A stretch of DNA of 64,000 nt, taken from contig SZWC01001606.1 of NCBI GenBank assembly GCA_023375785.1, positions 133,251-197,250 on the forward strand, given 5' to 3'. Below are positions 34,641 to 48,370 of the stretch, in pieces (the first letter of the stretch is position 1; each line of letters starts with the position of its first letter). The DNA comes from Penium margaritaceum (lineage: Eukaryota; Streptophyta; Zygnematophyceae; Desmidiales; Peniaceae). The notes beneath the pieces are model-generated. The model was not told the DNA's origin. It did not search any database and saw only the letters and a program-made list of their open reading frames with translations. The position numbers and the translations under genes were made by a program.

Positions 34641-35646
34641 CCAGGGTCAACTTATGACTTTTTTTGTTCCATTTTTCTGGAGTAGGACATATTTAGCCTT
34701 TTCTTGACCCAAGAATACACACACACCATTCCAACACACTACGGAAATGTTTAGTGATTGTTTTTGAATTCCCCTTGTCGTGTTTGTGTGGACGGGCAAA
34801 TGGGGTGGGAGAGGGAAGGGGGTGAGGAGAAGGGCTTAGGAGGGGATGGGTGGGATGCAACGACAGGCTTCAGTCGCTCCAAGTCAAGCATTTGAATTTT
34901 AGCACTCGAGTCTATATTTTTTTACTCTGTGAATCGTTAAACACGAACAATTATTAAATTTTCTAGCCTATGTAGTTGAGTATTACATATCGCCAGTGTT
35001 CCAAAAACTGGCAAAGGTTATTCTCAATATAATTAATTTAATTCCTTTGCAAATCCCCATTCTAATTCAGGTGGGAGTAGGGTATGTTCTTTCGGGCGTA
35101 AAAATTGTACTATAAGTGTCCTCTCATTTTGTTATGATGAAAGTGATTTTTTGTAGTTTATTCCGAAAATATTACAAGTTTTCATACGTGTGTGGGCTAC
35201 TAATATCTGATTTGATTAGTAAAATTCATATTAGTTATTCGAACACACGTTTAAATTAAATTCTTTGAATGGAGAATTGGTGTACAGTATTGTATTGGTG
35301 AAAACATGCTTGGTTGAAATAAACTCATACGATAATAACTTGACAAGTGGAAACAAACATTCAAATTTTGATTTTTAGAATGAATTAATTGATCTTTCAA
35401 ATCTTGAAAAGTTAATGAAGGAGCTTTGGCGCATAACATCGGGAAAATGCTTAGGGTCATGTTCTCATTGCGGTGTATTCCACCTGTAATTGTCTGCAAA
35501 AACATGTTGTATAGACTTCATGATAGAATGGGTGCTTCACTATGAGAAATTGAGGGTGAAGGATTTGAAATTGGTGGTTTTCAATTGATGGTGTTTTATG
35601 TATATATATGTTCTCCTTTTTCTCGTCCTTCTTTCTTGAGTTGTCA
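34641..35646. other. AT-rich non-coding DNA
   Basis: No motif, repeat or convincing open frame seen. A short purine-rich patch lies at about 34795-34855. Confidence 0.4.
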
Positions 35647-35931
35647 CTATGATGGATATGATCTCTTAGTACTCTTAATGATTCTTTTAATGGCCTGTTC
35701 GATTAAATATACGGAAAGGCACACCTCGACCATCGTAACGGCTTGACAACTCATTATCGTGAATCCATCGAGCCGATTCATAAAACGCTTCATGTTTTCA
35801 TTGCCTGGTGGCCCATCCAGTGTCAGAGACATTGTCAGTCTGAACGTCTGTAGCAGGATCTTCCTCCCTTGCCGTTCACACTCCTTGGCAACATTCGAAC
35901 GTTCGGTCGTGTAAGCACTCGACGGTCTCAA
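35647..35931 (-). CDS. Unassigned 94-codon open frame
   Basis: An ATG-to-TAG frame on the minus strand with normal amino-acid balance and a long helical C-terminal half (AVTMVEVCLSVYLIEQAIKR). No family is recognised. It lies just 3' of an L1-like fossil on the same strand, so it may be part of that element's tail, an exon, or chance. Confidence 0.25.
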   Translation of the reverse strand: MRPSSAYTTERSNVAKECERQGRKILLQTFRLTMSLTLDGPPGNENMKRFMNRLDGFTIMSCQAVTMVEVCLSVYLIEQAIKRIIKSTKRSYPS

Positions 35932-36118
35932 TCGATCGTATTCGGGAATCGACGATTCGTGAAATGTCCTGACTACATCGACCGAGTCAAATCACAGAAA
36001 ACGATGAACCCTCAATGAGCCTTTCCATTTTTCTTACCTCTGGTCGTGACCGACTGAGGCGTTGGGACTGCCTCAGCACTGAACACACCCAGGAGTTGAA
36101 CCCGGCAGGCCATGTCAT

Positions 36119-36838
36119 TTAGAGGTTAGGGTGCTTCCACCATGGGGTCAGGGGATATCTCAGGATTAGGAGAAACTGCCTAAGAAATGTTGTGATGAGG
36201 GTAAAATCGAAGTCATCTTCTACTGATTTCAGCCTTCCTCGAGATTTTCTTAAATCCTCTTGGGGGAGTACGAAGGACACAAGCCAGATGTGCATTTGGA
36301 AGATTTTATAAAGGATTCCCACAATCTTAGCTGAGGGCGATGAATGTGGGTCGGCCGAGCGTCCTTGCCAGATGAGATGAAAAAGAGTGGATTCAAAGAT
36401 GGACCAAGCAGCATTAAATACCTTGGGCTTGATGGGACCGAAGAGTAGGTCAGGTACGTTGGAGGAAGGGGGGGGGGGGGGGGGGGTCATGAAAGATACA
36501 CATGAAGAAGGTCCGTAAACGTTCTAGGAAAGGGGTAAGTCGGCGACAAAAAAGGAAGAAATGTTTCATTCTTTCCTCCTCCTAGCAGAATGGACAGTCA
36601 CTTGTGCCGTTACGGTGGAACTGGTTATGACACGATGCAGGCATGGAGCGAAAGAGGTTCTTTGTTAGGACGCCTTTAGCACGGATGTCCAAAGGGAGAA
36701 AGTGGTGTTTCGCACATACGGAGCGCCAATCAAAGAGGCAACATCCATGGGATCTCTCATATCCTCGCTCCCTTAGTCCCTCTTGAGAATAATCTAGGAA
36801 GCTTCCTAGCACGCTTGCCACTGACTGAGCCTCAGCGC
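36119..36838 (-). mobile_element. 3' fragment of an L1-type LINE (zf-RVT region)
   Basis: On the minus strand a CPFC pair is followed by EEERMKHFFLFC, the C-C-H-C zinc-binding region found at the C-terminus of plant L1 ORF2 proteins (zf-RVT). Before it lies the typical block FLPLDIRAKGVLTKNLFRSM, and after it a Trp/Ile helix (AAWSIFESTLFHLIWQGR). A TAG follows CPFC directly, and a run of 19 C on this strand (36468-36486) shifts spacing, so it is broken. The RT core itself is not present, which is typical of a 5'-truncated insertion. Confidence 0.65.
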
Positions 36839-36939
36839 CCAGTCAGCTCGCGGTATCAACACAGGTCGGACGCGAAACGGCAAGGGTTTGGCTAGACGAC
36901 ACGAACACAGTGTCAAATGTGCTTCCATAAAATAAACAC

Positions 36940-36943
<4 letters not shown>

Positions 36944-37006
<63 letters not shown>
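36944..37006 (+). repeat. (AG)n microsatellite
   Basis: About 31 uninterrupted AG dinucleotides. Confidence 0.98.
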
Positions 37007-38316
<1,310 letters not shown>

Positions 38317-38319
<3 letters not shown>

Positions 38320-39699
38320 ATATGGCCAAGATCCAAAATCCCAATGGAATGTTTCGGTGTCTCAAGGGGCCTATCCTATTTCCCTTTTGTTTTTATGTTT
38401 AACACTTTAAAATTTGTTGAAACTCGTCAAATGAAAGTGTTTGCACAATTGACTATGATTTGTACAAGCATTCACTTGATGCATTGCATACCGGATAAGT
38501 TTTCTTGTTTGTTCTATCTTTGCATCCTCGGGCTTCTTTCCCCCTTTTGTGCTTGTGAATTTGAATATTTTCGTAAAATTGCCAGTCGTGCGTGCAGAAA
38601 GTGAATCCACAAGTCAACCACTTGACCATTAGAATGTGCGCATACAGACGTTAAATTACTTGAATGGGTTGTCGCTCAGAATTTGTCGAGGTCAGGAGCT
38701 TATCCTGATTTTTAGTTGAAATCATCGGTACTGGACATGAGTACACGTTGAATCAAAGGGTATGCTGAAATTATTGGAAACTTGTTAATTTTTTGTCAAA
38801 CATTTATGCTATGTCTCATTTGTCAAAAAACAAGTGCAGAATGGTAACTTGAGTAGCTTCGGTCTACCGGTGGTGCTAGCAGACTAGCGTTAGGTCTGAA
38901 TGTATGTTGGACATGATTCGTAATGTCCGAACAGTCGAGACCCGGACACTCGTCCTCAGAAGACCTGTCTCGTATGGTCTTATAGTCCATATTGTGCGTA
39001 TTCCCCATCTGTACATTTTCGTGTGGCGGGGATGACGGGGCCTTGCGGGCTAGCCGCCAGTCCCCAATACCTAAGCCCACTGTAAGGCGTATTGTACTCT
39101 CTCCCTTGCTTCTTTATCTACATGTTCTAGACTTCGCAAAATTTGGCACTGTCATTCTCTCACTAACCTCTTGAGCTCATGTGCTGTCTAGCATGGGCTT
39201 GCATGCTTTAGAACAACTTTAAGACATCTTGTGTTTCCTAACAGCCTGATTCATCCATTCATGGCTCAAAGGATGCTCTCAACGGTGAAGACACTGGCAC
39301 TTGATGGTTTTTTCCAGTGCACAGGACATCCCATGTTATGTGCTTGAGCTGCCAATGTTGTGGTAATCCATACTCTCTAGTCAACCACAGTCTGTGTTTG
39401 TTTCATGTGCAAGGATTTTTCCCGGAGTTTAAGATCCGTGTACTGGTGACATGTTATGGTGCCTTGAGAGACCTTACTTGTGGTTCTCTAGTCTTCTCGT
39501 AATGTTGGCACTTTGTTAGCATGTAGAGATGTTTTAAACATTTTTTACATTTTCTCGACAGGTCAAAACCCGGACACTTGATGAGACTTTCCGGTGCCTC
39601 AGTGATAATGTTTTTGATTTGGTTTGTGGCCCTTCATACCTGCAATTCCCTCTTATCTTGCTCCACATACTCATATCCCTCACGTGCATAGGAGACTCA
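38317..39699. other. Non-coding DNA with a degenerate interspersed motif
   Basis: No gene recognised. Copies of an approximately 40-bp motif (A-A-R-A-C-C-C-G-G-x-C-A-C, about 12 bases, then CCGGTGCCT or close) occur near 39284 and 39563, with partial copies at 38937 and 39430. Confidence 0.35.
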
Positions 39700-41400
39700 G
39701 TGTTGTAACTGCGCTAAAGCTCTCCCCACAAAATGGAAGCCACCAGTGGTGAAGCTCGTGCATCTTTTCAGTAGTAACATAGCCTTAAGATGTGGCCCAT
39801 GGCCACAAAACTTGTGCTGTCATGATTTCTCACATTTGGTTTTGTTCATAGAGAGCTCTAGCTCATCAAAACTTTAGGATGTCTGTGCTATCTGCAAGTT
39901 TGTATGTGGTTTCTGGGGAAGTCACGTTTTGCTAGCCAAGTGATGATCGCCAGGGGGGCACCTCGCCCGATTTATTATACGCCGCAGTGAGTAGTCATCC
40001 CCGATTTATACTGAGAGGTTGGGCTTGACCCCCGGGTGGCGGTGTTGGTGTGTGAGTCACGGTGACCTCTGGACTTGTCGTAACAGCTCGTTGGACTTGC
40101 ACTCCTAGTTACACGCACATCGGTGAGAAAAGACATATACACTTTTCTGTTGTTTCCAAACTTAACTTCCACGTTTCAAAGCATATCTTGGCGTCTCTCC
40201 ACCATTCTCATCGCCATCTATCACATTGTGTCCCTTATGACCTACACTCTCACACAGAATGTCGCTAAAGGGGATTTCTTCATTCCCTCAGGTGGTCGGA
40301 TCTCGGCATGCATCATGCACGACCAAGATTCCTACTCCATGGCCTTACTCTTCTCTCTCTCTCTCTCTCTCTCTCACCCTCCCTCCTAGAGCTCACTTTT
40401 ACTAAATCTTCAACCCTACAACGTACCAAGAGATTTGAGCCATAGTGTGTCATGCATGAGAATCTCCCCACGCTCCCCTTTCTCTACAATTCATGCTTCT
40501 ACATGCTTACGGTACTAAATTCTGGTATCAGAGCATGAGGGACCATCCCTTACACATTCTACATCTCCTAGACTCGGGACAGGTCTCGGGCCCCTCACCA
40601 CAATGTCGCGGTTGCCTCTTGTAACCGTTGTGTTAGCAACAGTGCCAACTCACGTTGCACTACCCGACTTCCAATGCATCTCTTGTGGTAGCAACAAGCA
40701 ACTTGTGTCGCCAGCTCTCTCAGCATTTTCTTGACACCCGACTCTCGTGGTGACAGCTCCATCGCTGCAACCCTAGGGAAAAACAACAACATCATCCTAA
40801 GCAACAGCTATCTGCTCCCGCTACAACCACATCCGTAGCACAAGTGGCTTCTACGGCCTTCTTCAGCTGCCTGCATTCTCGGCGTCTGAAAACTGTGGCA
40901 TTTGGACTCGCATGACGGATGCCTTGAAAATGCGGAGTGCATGTTCTGCCAAAGAGACAGCTGAGGCTGCAAAGGCATGGGCAGATGCAAGCCCGCTATG
41001 CATTGTGAGTGGTGCTACTACTGCGCTAGTTGTTCCTGCGACGGGAGCTACCGCAGCCAATGAAGTAGAAGCGGCTGGAGCACAGGTGCAGATGCACCAT
41101 GGACCCGGTGGCAGCGCTACTGTTGTAGCCACAAAGAGTGCAGATGCCTACCAAATGCAGAGTATGGCTGCTGAAAAGAAAAGACAGCCTTTATTCCCGA
41201 AGCACGGGCGCGGCCGAGAGCCCGTCGTGTGCTGGGAGTCCTGTTGCTGCTGCTGCTGCGGTTGCATAGGTCGTAGCTGCTGCAACCAAAGTGTGGGTAG
41301 AAACCGTGGCAGGTGCAGACCCGGTCAAGGTCAAGGGAGTGGGAAACAGTTCCCTCTCGTAGCTAGTGAAGCTCAGGCTTCCTTGCTCTAATACTAGTAG
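39700..41400 (+). mobile_element. Copia fossil E: 5' LTR, primer site, start of gag
   Basis: A 5' LTR of uncertain start (about 39700) ends near 40520. A perfect initiator-Met primer site follows, then an Ala-rich leader and gag start at about 40860-41390 (ALKMRSACSAKETAEAAKAW). The LTR aligns with the minus-strand LTR at 47760-48370, sharing gtgagtag..., gagaggtNgggctNgacccc and the cacattgtg/ctctcacac blocks, so both belong to one subfamily. Downstream parts are not seen; the minus-strand LTR of element B follows. Broken. Confidence 0.65.
40523..40534 (+). other. Primer-binding site of Copia E
   Basis: TGGTATCAGAGC, an exact match to the initiator-Met primer site used by plant Copia elements. 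Confidence 0.9.
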
Positions 41401-41449
41401 GTGGTATGATGGCAGATGTGACAAGCATGAGAAGGAGATCTTGTGGGAC

Positions 41450-44400
41450 GCGATTAAATGGAGCAATCTCGCTTAGTCATAGAACAACCCATCACAACAA
41501 GAAGGTTAGAGAAGCGAGTCATAGGATAATGAGGTGATAGCGACCAGTTCACCGGGCCACCCACTCGAGGTGCTCGATATAAGGCCCGGACGCCACCCCT
41601 GGATCAAGCCGGATCTTCAGTGAATGTGTTGCTGCTGGTTTCTCTCACTCTGGAATAACCTGGTCATGTGGTTCTGTAGGATCAGCAACCCGGCATTACC
41701 AAGCAAGTACATGTTCATGCATGCATGAATAGTAGCCAGTCAATCACATCGACCACTAGGGTATGTGGGTGCATGCATTGTAGCATGTTTTGCTCGATGT
41801 TCTTAAACCAAGAAAAAAATGCCGAGCACAGCAATCTAGCTCTCAAACATGTCTTGACAAGATATTGTTGGCTCCATGTGAGCAATGCATGAAGAAATGG
41901 AGAAACCCTCAAAGCAATGCTCAATGTGAGAGGGTACATTGCATAGAACGCAACGAAACAAACGGTGCTTCAAATAGCAGAGAGATTGTGAAGAGACACT
42001 TGAAAACATAGGAGGAAGAGTAAAACAGAACAGGCAAATGCAAGAATCCAGTCTCACCCTCCTACACTCAACTAAGCTGGCAAGTCTAACCAACCGGTCA
42101 GAAAACAGAGGAACTCAGCCGCAAGCTCCAAGATAACAACAAAAAGGAACCCAGCAGGCGTACAGGCTCCTCGGTTGTCCGTATGACAAACCGAAAGAAG
42201 TGTCAGGTGTAGAGATAGAAACTCTACGGAGTTGGATCATGAACAAGTAAGAACAACGCCACTCAAAAAATGGACCTTGGGAGGTGGTCACCGAGAAAAC
42301 TCTGGAGCACACATGAGGACGCGCCAGCTGGTGTTGATGCTTTCAAGCAGTCATCGAGTGTCCCAGCATACCATCGAGCCATGGCGGCAAGTCCCAAGGT
42401 CACCGTGACTGACATACCATCAATCCCCCATGACCCGCAGATACCAGTCACCACAAGCGAGCAAGGATGTCGGAATGATGTTAACAATTGCGCAGAGCAG
42501 AGGGCATGAGATGGAGCCACACGAGAAATACTGAAAAAGAGATGAAAAAACAAAAGCGGGATACGAATCACACAAGAGCAGAAGCAGGCGCAAGAAGTCC
42601 AACATTACGCACCAAAAACTTGAACTTGCCGCTGCACAACGCTTTGGTGAGGAAGTCTACACTCTGTTGTCGCATGTCCACACCCACGACTGAGATATTG
42701 CCATGTGAAATATGCTCCCGTACAAAGTGATGCTCAATGTTGATGTGCTTGGTGTGCGTGTGACACATGCCTTCATGCTCTACTATACGGCACATGCTCT
42801 CATTGTCGTAGCGGATGGTGATGCAACGGATGGGTTGGTTTAGCTGCTGCATGGGACGTCACAACCAGATGCTTTCACAGACAATAGCCCCCAATGCAAC
42901 ATACTCAGCCTCAGCCCAGCTCCACGCTACACAACACTGCTTATCACTCTTCCATGAGACAGTTGTACCTCCGACAAGGAAGATGTAGTCGGACCAGCTA
43001 TGCGCATCGCGATTATGAGTCCAATCGCTGTTAGTATATACGTCAGCAACAATAGACAGTTGTGCGTGAAAGCATAGGCCCAGGTGTTGGATAGACAAGA
43101 CATACCAAACCACGATTAGAGCAGCCTCCAGATGGAGTTGACGCGGATGTCGTGAGAACTGCGGCAAAATATTCACAGCAAAGGGAGCAATTACGTGCAT
43201 CGTGGTCCCAAGAAACATGAGGGAGTCCATGACTCGGAGGTACATCGTGACATTGACAGGCTCCCCCACACAATCTGGGTGTGCTGACACGAGGAGCCTC
43301 TGACCAGCGGGCTTCATAGGCACAGTTGTAGAGGGGACTGTGGCCAAGAGGTCAGAAAAGTGCTCCCCCAGCATCCTGACGTAACTTGCCTGAATGCACA
43401 TGTAGCGTGTGACGCTGGCAAACACGCTCAATCTCCATTCCTAGGAATGTATGAGCTGGACCAAGATCCTTCATTCTATACACATACGAGGAGATCCTTC
43501 ACAGCCTTGACAGTCTGTAGGTCAGGGGACGTAATCAAGAGGTCATTCATGTCGACCAGGACAGCGACGAAGGGTACAGAGGAGGCACTAACGATCAGAG
43601 TTGGGTCCGCTGTGCTACGATGATACCCACCCTGCTCCAAGGTAGCGGAGATCTCTAGTTTTCAACAGCGTGGAGATTGCATCAGACCATATAAGGCCTT
43701 TTGGAGGCACCAGACCCTGTCTGTATTGTCCTCAAACCCTGGAGGCTCAATGAAATAGATCTCTTCCTTGATATTGTCGTGCAATAAGGCATTGTTCACA
43801 TCCATCTGGTGGAATTCCCAATCATGCTATGCCACCTGACTCAACAAGGTTTTTTCCATGGTGCATTTGCCAATGGGGGCAAAGGTGGGCATCAAAGTCC
43901 ACACCAGGCACTTAGGAGAAGCCCTTGGTCTAAGACGGGTCTTGTACTATTCCATAGATCCATTTGGCCTCTCTTTCCTTTGAAACACCCAACAGGCTGA
44001 TATGGCCTTACGACCAGACAGGAGCTTCACCTTCTCATAAACTTCATGCTCTGCTCATGCTCATGAGCATGAGCTCATGCTCATGCTCATGCATGAGCAT
44101 GCTCATGCTCATGCTCCTCAATTGTAACAAGTTCCTCGCGTACAGCTTGCTCCCAGAGGGCTGCATCTACAACGAAGCGTGCTTGTTGCACTCTGTTCAG
44201 TTCAGGTACACATGCCGTGGTGCCACTCGCAACGAGTGCCGTGGTGACTGAGGGATGTGACACAGGCCGAGGAGACCCGGCTGTCGCAATGGCTCAATTG
44301 AACTCATCAGCGATGAGAGAATATCCAAGCGTCGTGTTAGGCTATACCACAACCGCTACCAAGCCAAGAGCGTCAAGACCAGAGACATGAGTCGGCCGTG

Positions 44401-46330
44401 TGGGGACAACAAGACCACCGTGAGCTGGAAGGACTGACTGCACGGGCCTAGAGCGGCCAGCCGAGACTGTATGACTGGCAGGCGGGACATAGTGAGGTGC
44501 AAACTGTAACGGTCTTAGACGACCACCTCGCGCACGGACGAATTGGGACAAGATGGGGGGTTGCGTGGATGTGATTGGGTCCATTGTCGATGGAACCACA
44601 ACTGGCGACGTAGATGATGACGTAGTAGGAGATGATGAAGATGCAGCAGGTGATGACACAGGTGGCAACACATGTGCGATAGGAGAGGACACAAGGGATA
44701 ACAGAGACATGACAGGAGAGAATGAAAGCAAAGATGCAGACACAATAGGAGAGGACATAGGCAACAATGAAGACCTGAAAGGAGAGGACACATGCGACGA
44801 TGGAGATGCGACAGGAGAGGACACATGTGATGACGTACATGCAAGATACTCAGCACACCCACTACCAAAGGACACTCCATAGACACCACCTCCCCCTGGA
44901 CCAGAGAAGGACGCAAGCGACGGGATAGAATGAGCAATATCACAAGATAATGTGCTATCAAAGAAGAGAGCATCGTGAGACTCGACAACTTGACGACGCT
45001 CAGGATCCCAAAAGTGTCAGGCTTTGGACGGAGAGGAAAGGCCAAGGAAATGATAGAGATGATCTCAAGGAGACAGCTTGCCATCACATTGGTCCTCAGG
45101 GAGCCAAACACAGGCGATGCTACCCCAGACATGAGCAAGGCGACGGTCAGGGAAACGACCGTACCAGCGTTCGAATGGCATGACATGACGAGGCAGAGGA
45201 CCATGGGGAATACTGTTCCAATCTCACGTCATGTAGGACATGGCCTTGAAGGAAAACAATGGAGGGAGTGCGGTCATCAAGAGTGCGGTTCCAACGTTCT
45301 GACACTTCGTTCTACTGTGGTGTGTATGGAGAAGAGAGCTCCTGATGCACCCCTTGAGACTGGAGGAAGCTAGCCGTGGGACCCATGAACTCCCCACCAT
45401 GATCGAAACAAAACGTTGACAGCTTAGGCTAGCAAGCACGCTTAGCCTGGACAAGCCAAGACTCAATCATGGGCCCGGCATCGCCTTTCCTGCGAAGGGC
45501 AAAGATCAAGCAAAAAGTGAGAAGTCATCTGTGAGACACAAGACGTACCGACTGACACCCTCCACAACTCATCAGGGAGAGGGCCCATGACGTCCGCATG
45601 GATCACGACAAAGGGGTTACAGCGTGCGAGAGGCAGACGAAGGACGGATGGGTGATACAGCTTACCTTGTGCACAATCAAGGCACTTAACAGTAGAAGGC
45701 ACGGGGAATGTGCCAGGGTCAAGACCAACAGAAGGCTGATGATGTAGGAGGCTATGGATGGCGGCATTATGCATGTGACACAAGTGGTGATGGAGAAAAC
45801 GTGTGTGTGTAGGTGAAAGAGAGAGAGCAACATGCACATATGGTGAAATAGTGCCAGTGGGCAACGGTGCAAACAAGGGCACACGATACAACTTGTCACA
45901 ACACAGGCCGTGAAGAACAGGATGGCCAGATGACTGCTATGACACAGTGTCGACGCCACGAGACAAAATGAAGTCCATAACCTGATCATCCAAGGTAGTG
46001 ACAGTCAGCAAGCTGACCTCAAGCGCAGGGACAAAGAGAATATCATGCAAGGAGAAGTCATCCGACAGACCAACAAAACGAACAACACCAACACCCTCAA
46101 CTAACAGCATCTGGCCAGAGCCAATGTGAACGAAGCGTACGTCATTTCACTGACAGGCCCGATCGTGACAAATGCGGCATGAGACAAGGTCATGTGATGA
46201 GTGGCTCCGGATAATCTAGAAGCCACTCGACACAAGAGATGGAACGGACATATGACACTTCGCAATACTACAAAAAAGTGTAAGAGAGTGATTTGCATGG
46301 CCCGAAGTCATACCAAGAAGACGCGGCATG
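41450..46330 (-). mobile_element. Copia fossil B (protease to 3' LTR)
   Basis: Minus strand, 5' to 3': protease near 46200 (SGATHHM), pre-integrase and integrase start at 45990-45460 (LHHHLCHMHN, CLDCAQGK, HADVMGPLP), integrase remainder at about 45460-45220, a Ser/Pro-rich spacer at 45200-44340, RT blocks at 43960-43430, a C-terminal RT and RNase H block at 43430-42860 (TVSWKSDKQCC), a final block with FLTKAL at 42850-42570, a purine tract at 42423-42432, then an LTR beginning TGATGGTATGTC at 42422 and running to about 41450. Integrase before RT gives Copia. It is broken in many places. No matching 5' LTR was found. Confidence 0.8.
44045..44116. repeat. Self-complementary GCTCAT/ATGAGC hexanucleotide cluster
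   Basis: Hexamers gctcat switch direction to atgagc and back several times, so the 72-bp stretch can form hairpins on either strand. It lies within the RT-coding part of Copia B and is not part of the normal coding pattern. Confidence 0.9.
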
Positions 46331-47199
46331 GTGAACGACTACCAATGCTCAACCCACTCCATAGGCAACCCAGCCCCGCCATTTGATGCACCTTGAAGGG
46401 CTTCATCTAACTAACAACGGTGACCCACAGACTCCACAGCCAAAATCACAGTGGAGGGAACATCCGGAGACCGAGGACAGGAATGGAATGTGGAGGCTGG
46501 AGAAGCTGCACCATGCTACAACTTGACTCGACTCGAGATGGAGCCACTGGCTGGAGCCACGATGGAGGGGTGTAGAATGGAGAAGGCGGCCCATAAAGGG
46601 TAGGCTAGTACACTGGCGGAAGCCAGCACCACCCCGGTGGGATATCGCCACTGCCGAGGACACGCGGGGATTGGAACAACCGACATCATGAGGGCGGTGG
46701 TCTCCCACTGCACGGGGTCAAACTCCCACGCGAAGGGTCTCACCCAAAAGCAAAAGGAGTGAAAAAGAATAAAAGACAAGACCTAGACTTAGTCACCAAA
46801 GACTTGCATCCCTATGGCACCGCGACAAACCCCGTATGCCTAGGTCTCGACCAAGGAGCAAAAAGAAAAATGAACACTGGGAAAAAACGTAAATGTATGT
46901 GAGGGATAAAGATGAAAAACAAGAAAGAACAAAATCACTTGAAATTGAGTGACAGTGATGTGAAGTAGAAGATGACAGTCGAGATAGGGGACCCGGGTTC
47001 ACCCGGGGTTGTGTGTTGTGGACTTTTTTTTGGTTTTTTTTGTTGTCTTGCGATCTGGCTCGGGATTTGCTGATGGATGGGCTCGACGGTCGGCGAACTC
47101 GTCGATTGACGAGCTCGTCAAGCGACGATTCCGCCGACCGATGGCCCTTCGGTTTGAGCAACAGAGGGAAGCCATGAGGCAGCTTATCGCCAGTTGAGT
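46331..47199 (-). other. Upstream of Copia B, probably worn gag or leader
   Basis: Minus-strand open frames in this stretch lack a recognisable knuckle or gag core. Its position, between a triplet-rich leader and the protease of B, suggests decayed gag, but sequence support is weak. Confidence 0.35.
47089..47138. repeat. 50-bp near-perfect palindrome
   Basis: The two halves of the stretch starting gtcggcgaactcgtcgattg are reverse complements apart from a few bases, around the perfect 16-base core TTGACGAGCTCGTCAA. It can extrude as a cruciform or fold in RNA. There is no spacer loop. No function is known to me. Confidence 0.9.
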
Positions 47200-47755
47200 C
47201 GACGAAAAGCTGATGCTATTGCTAGCTGTTGTCGCTAGCTGCTGCTGCTGCTCTTATTGCTACCTCCGCTATGCTGGTGCCTTTGTTGCGACAGGTGTTG
47301 GCAACGACAGTGGAAGCGATGCGCGAAGCTACTACAAGGAGGCAAAGATGTTGCTGGTGTTTTTGCTACTGCTCTACACTGAATGTTGATGAGGCTCCGG
47401 TTACACCTGCAAGCAATAGAAATTGCTACAGTGTTGCTTCTAGTGCAGTTGCGAGTTGTGTATGCGGGTGCTACAAGTTGAGACTGCCCCTGATGTTGTT
47501 GCTGGTGTGCTGGTGCCACATATCTGACTGTTGCTGTCGCTCCCAGCTATGACTACTGTAGCTGTTTCAGCTCCAGCAGAAGGCAACTGCAAGGAATGCT
47601 CCTTCTACTATGGAAACTGCCGTCATAGCCTCTGAATGCAGCCGCCGCTGCTGCTGCTAGATGCGGTAGATGTGCAGTGGCTGCTAGGGCAACTGTCGAT
47701 GTTTACTGATGCTGTTGTAGCCGCTGTTACTGCTACATTAGCTATGTTACCTCAG
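47200..47755 (-). repeat. GCA/GCT-rich Copia leader (minus strand)
   Basis: Minus-strand sequence with frequent gcagcagcag, acagcagcaac and tagcag triplets, giving Ala/Thr/Gln/Ser-rich frames. It resembles the leader and gag N-terminal stretches of elements E, D and F, and follows the LTR at 47760-48370. Confidence 0.55.
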
Positions 47756-47759
47756 AGCA

Positions 47760-48370
47760 CCACCACTTAGTTGCATCACTGTAGTTGCTCGGTTGCCTCC
47801 TAGCGCAAATGTGTGTGACGTGGTGAGAGAGCACAACATAGCACAATGGATGCCATGGATACGGTAATCGCTTGCCTTAACTACTATGGTCAAAAACAAG
47901 ACAGGAAAGAGTGAGGGGAGCAAGAGAGACTTAGCAACCGGTGAGCACGCACCCGCAATGAGCAAGACACTTGAGCGAGCACATGCCGCCATCTGGGGGT
48001 CGAGCCCGACCTCTCGGTATTAAACCAAGGTTGGCTACTCACCGATGCACGGGTACAACCGGCACGGTGGCCCCCTAAGGACCAGCCCAGAAACACTCAT
48101 GGCAAGCATACATGATGCAGGGCACGGCAGTGAGAATGTACGAGCCCTAACATGTACCGCATCAAAGATAGAGAGTCAAGAAATGGCCATGCATGTGCCA
48201 CAAGGCACTCCTGGGTGAAGCATCCCTGTCATGCCACCAGAGACGCCAGTCATGGTAGGCTCACATGACGTCTCTCCAGGTGAGGCCATTGTCAGTTAAT
48301 CTACACATGTGTGTGCATGGAGGGGGATACAAGAGGACATAGAGATGTGAGTGGCCAACAAACTTCAGCA
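47760..48370 (-). repeat. LTR of the C/E Copia subfamily
   Basis: It begins TGCTGAAGTTTGTTGGCC directly after the purine tract of element C, so it serves as C's 3' LTR. Its first 80 bases match the D 3' LTR, and its later part matches the E 5' LTR. A leader follows, as if a second element of the family once began here. The inner end is approximate. Confidence 0.65.
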
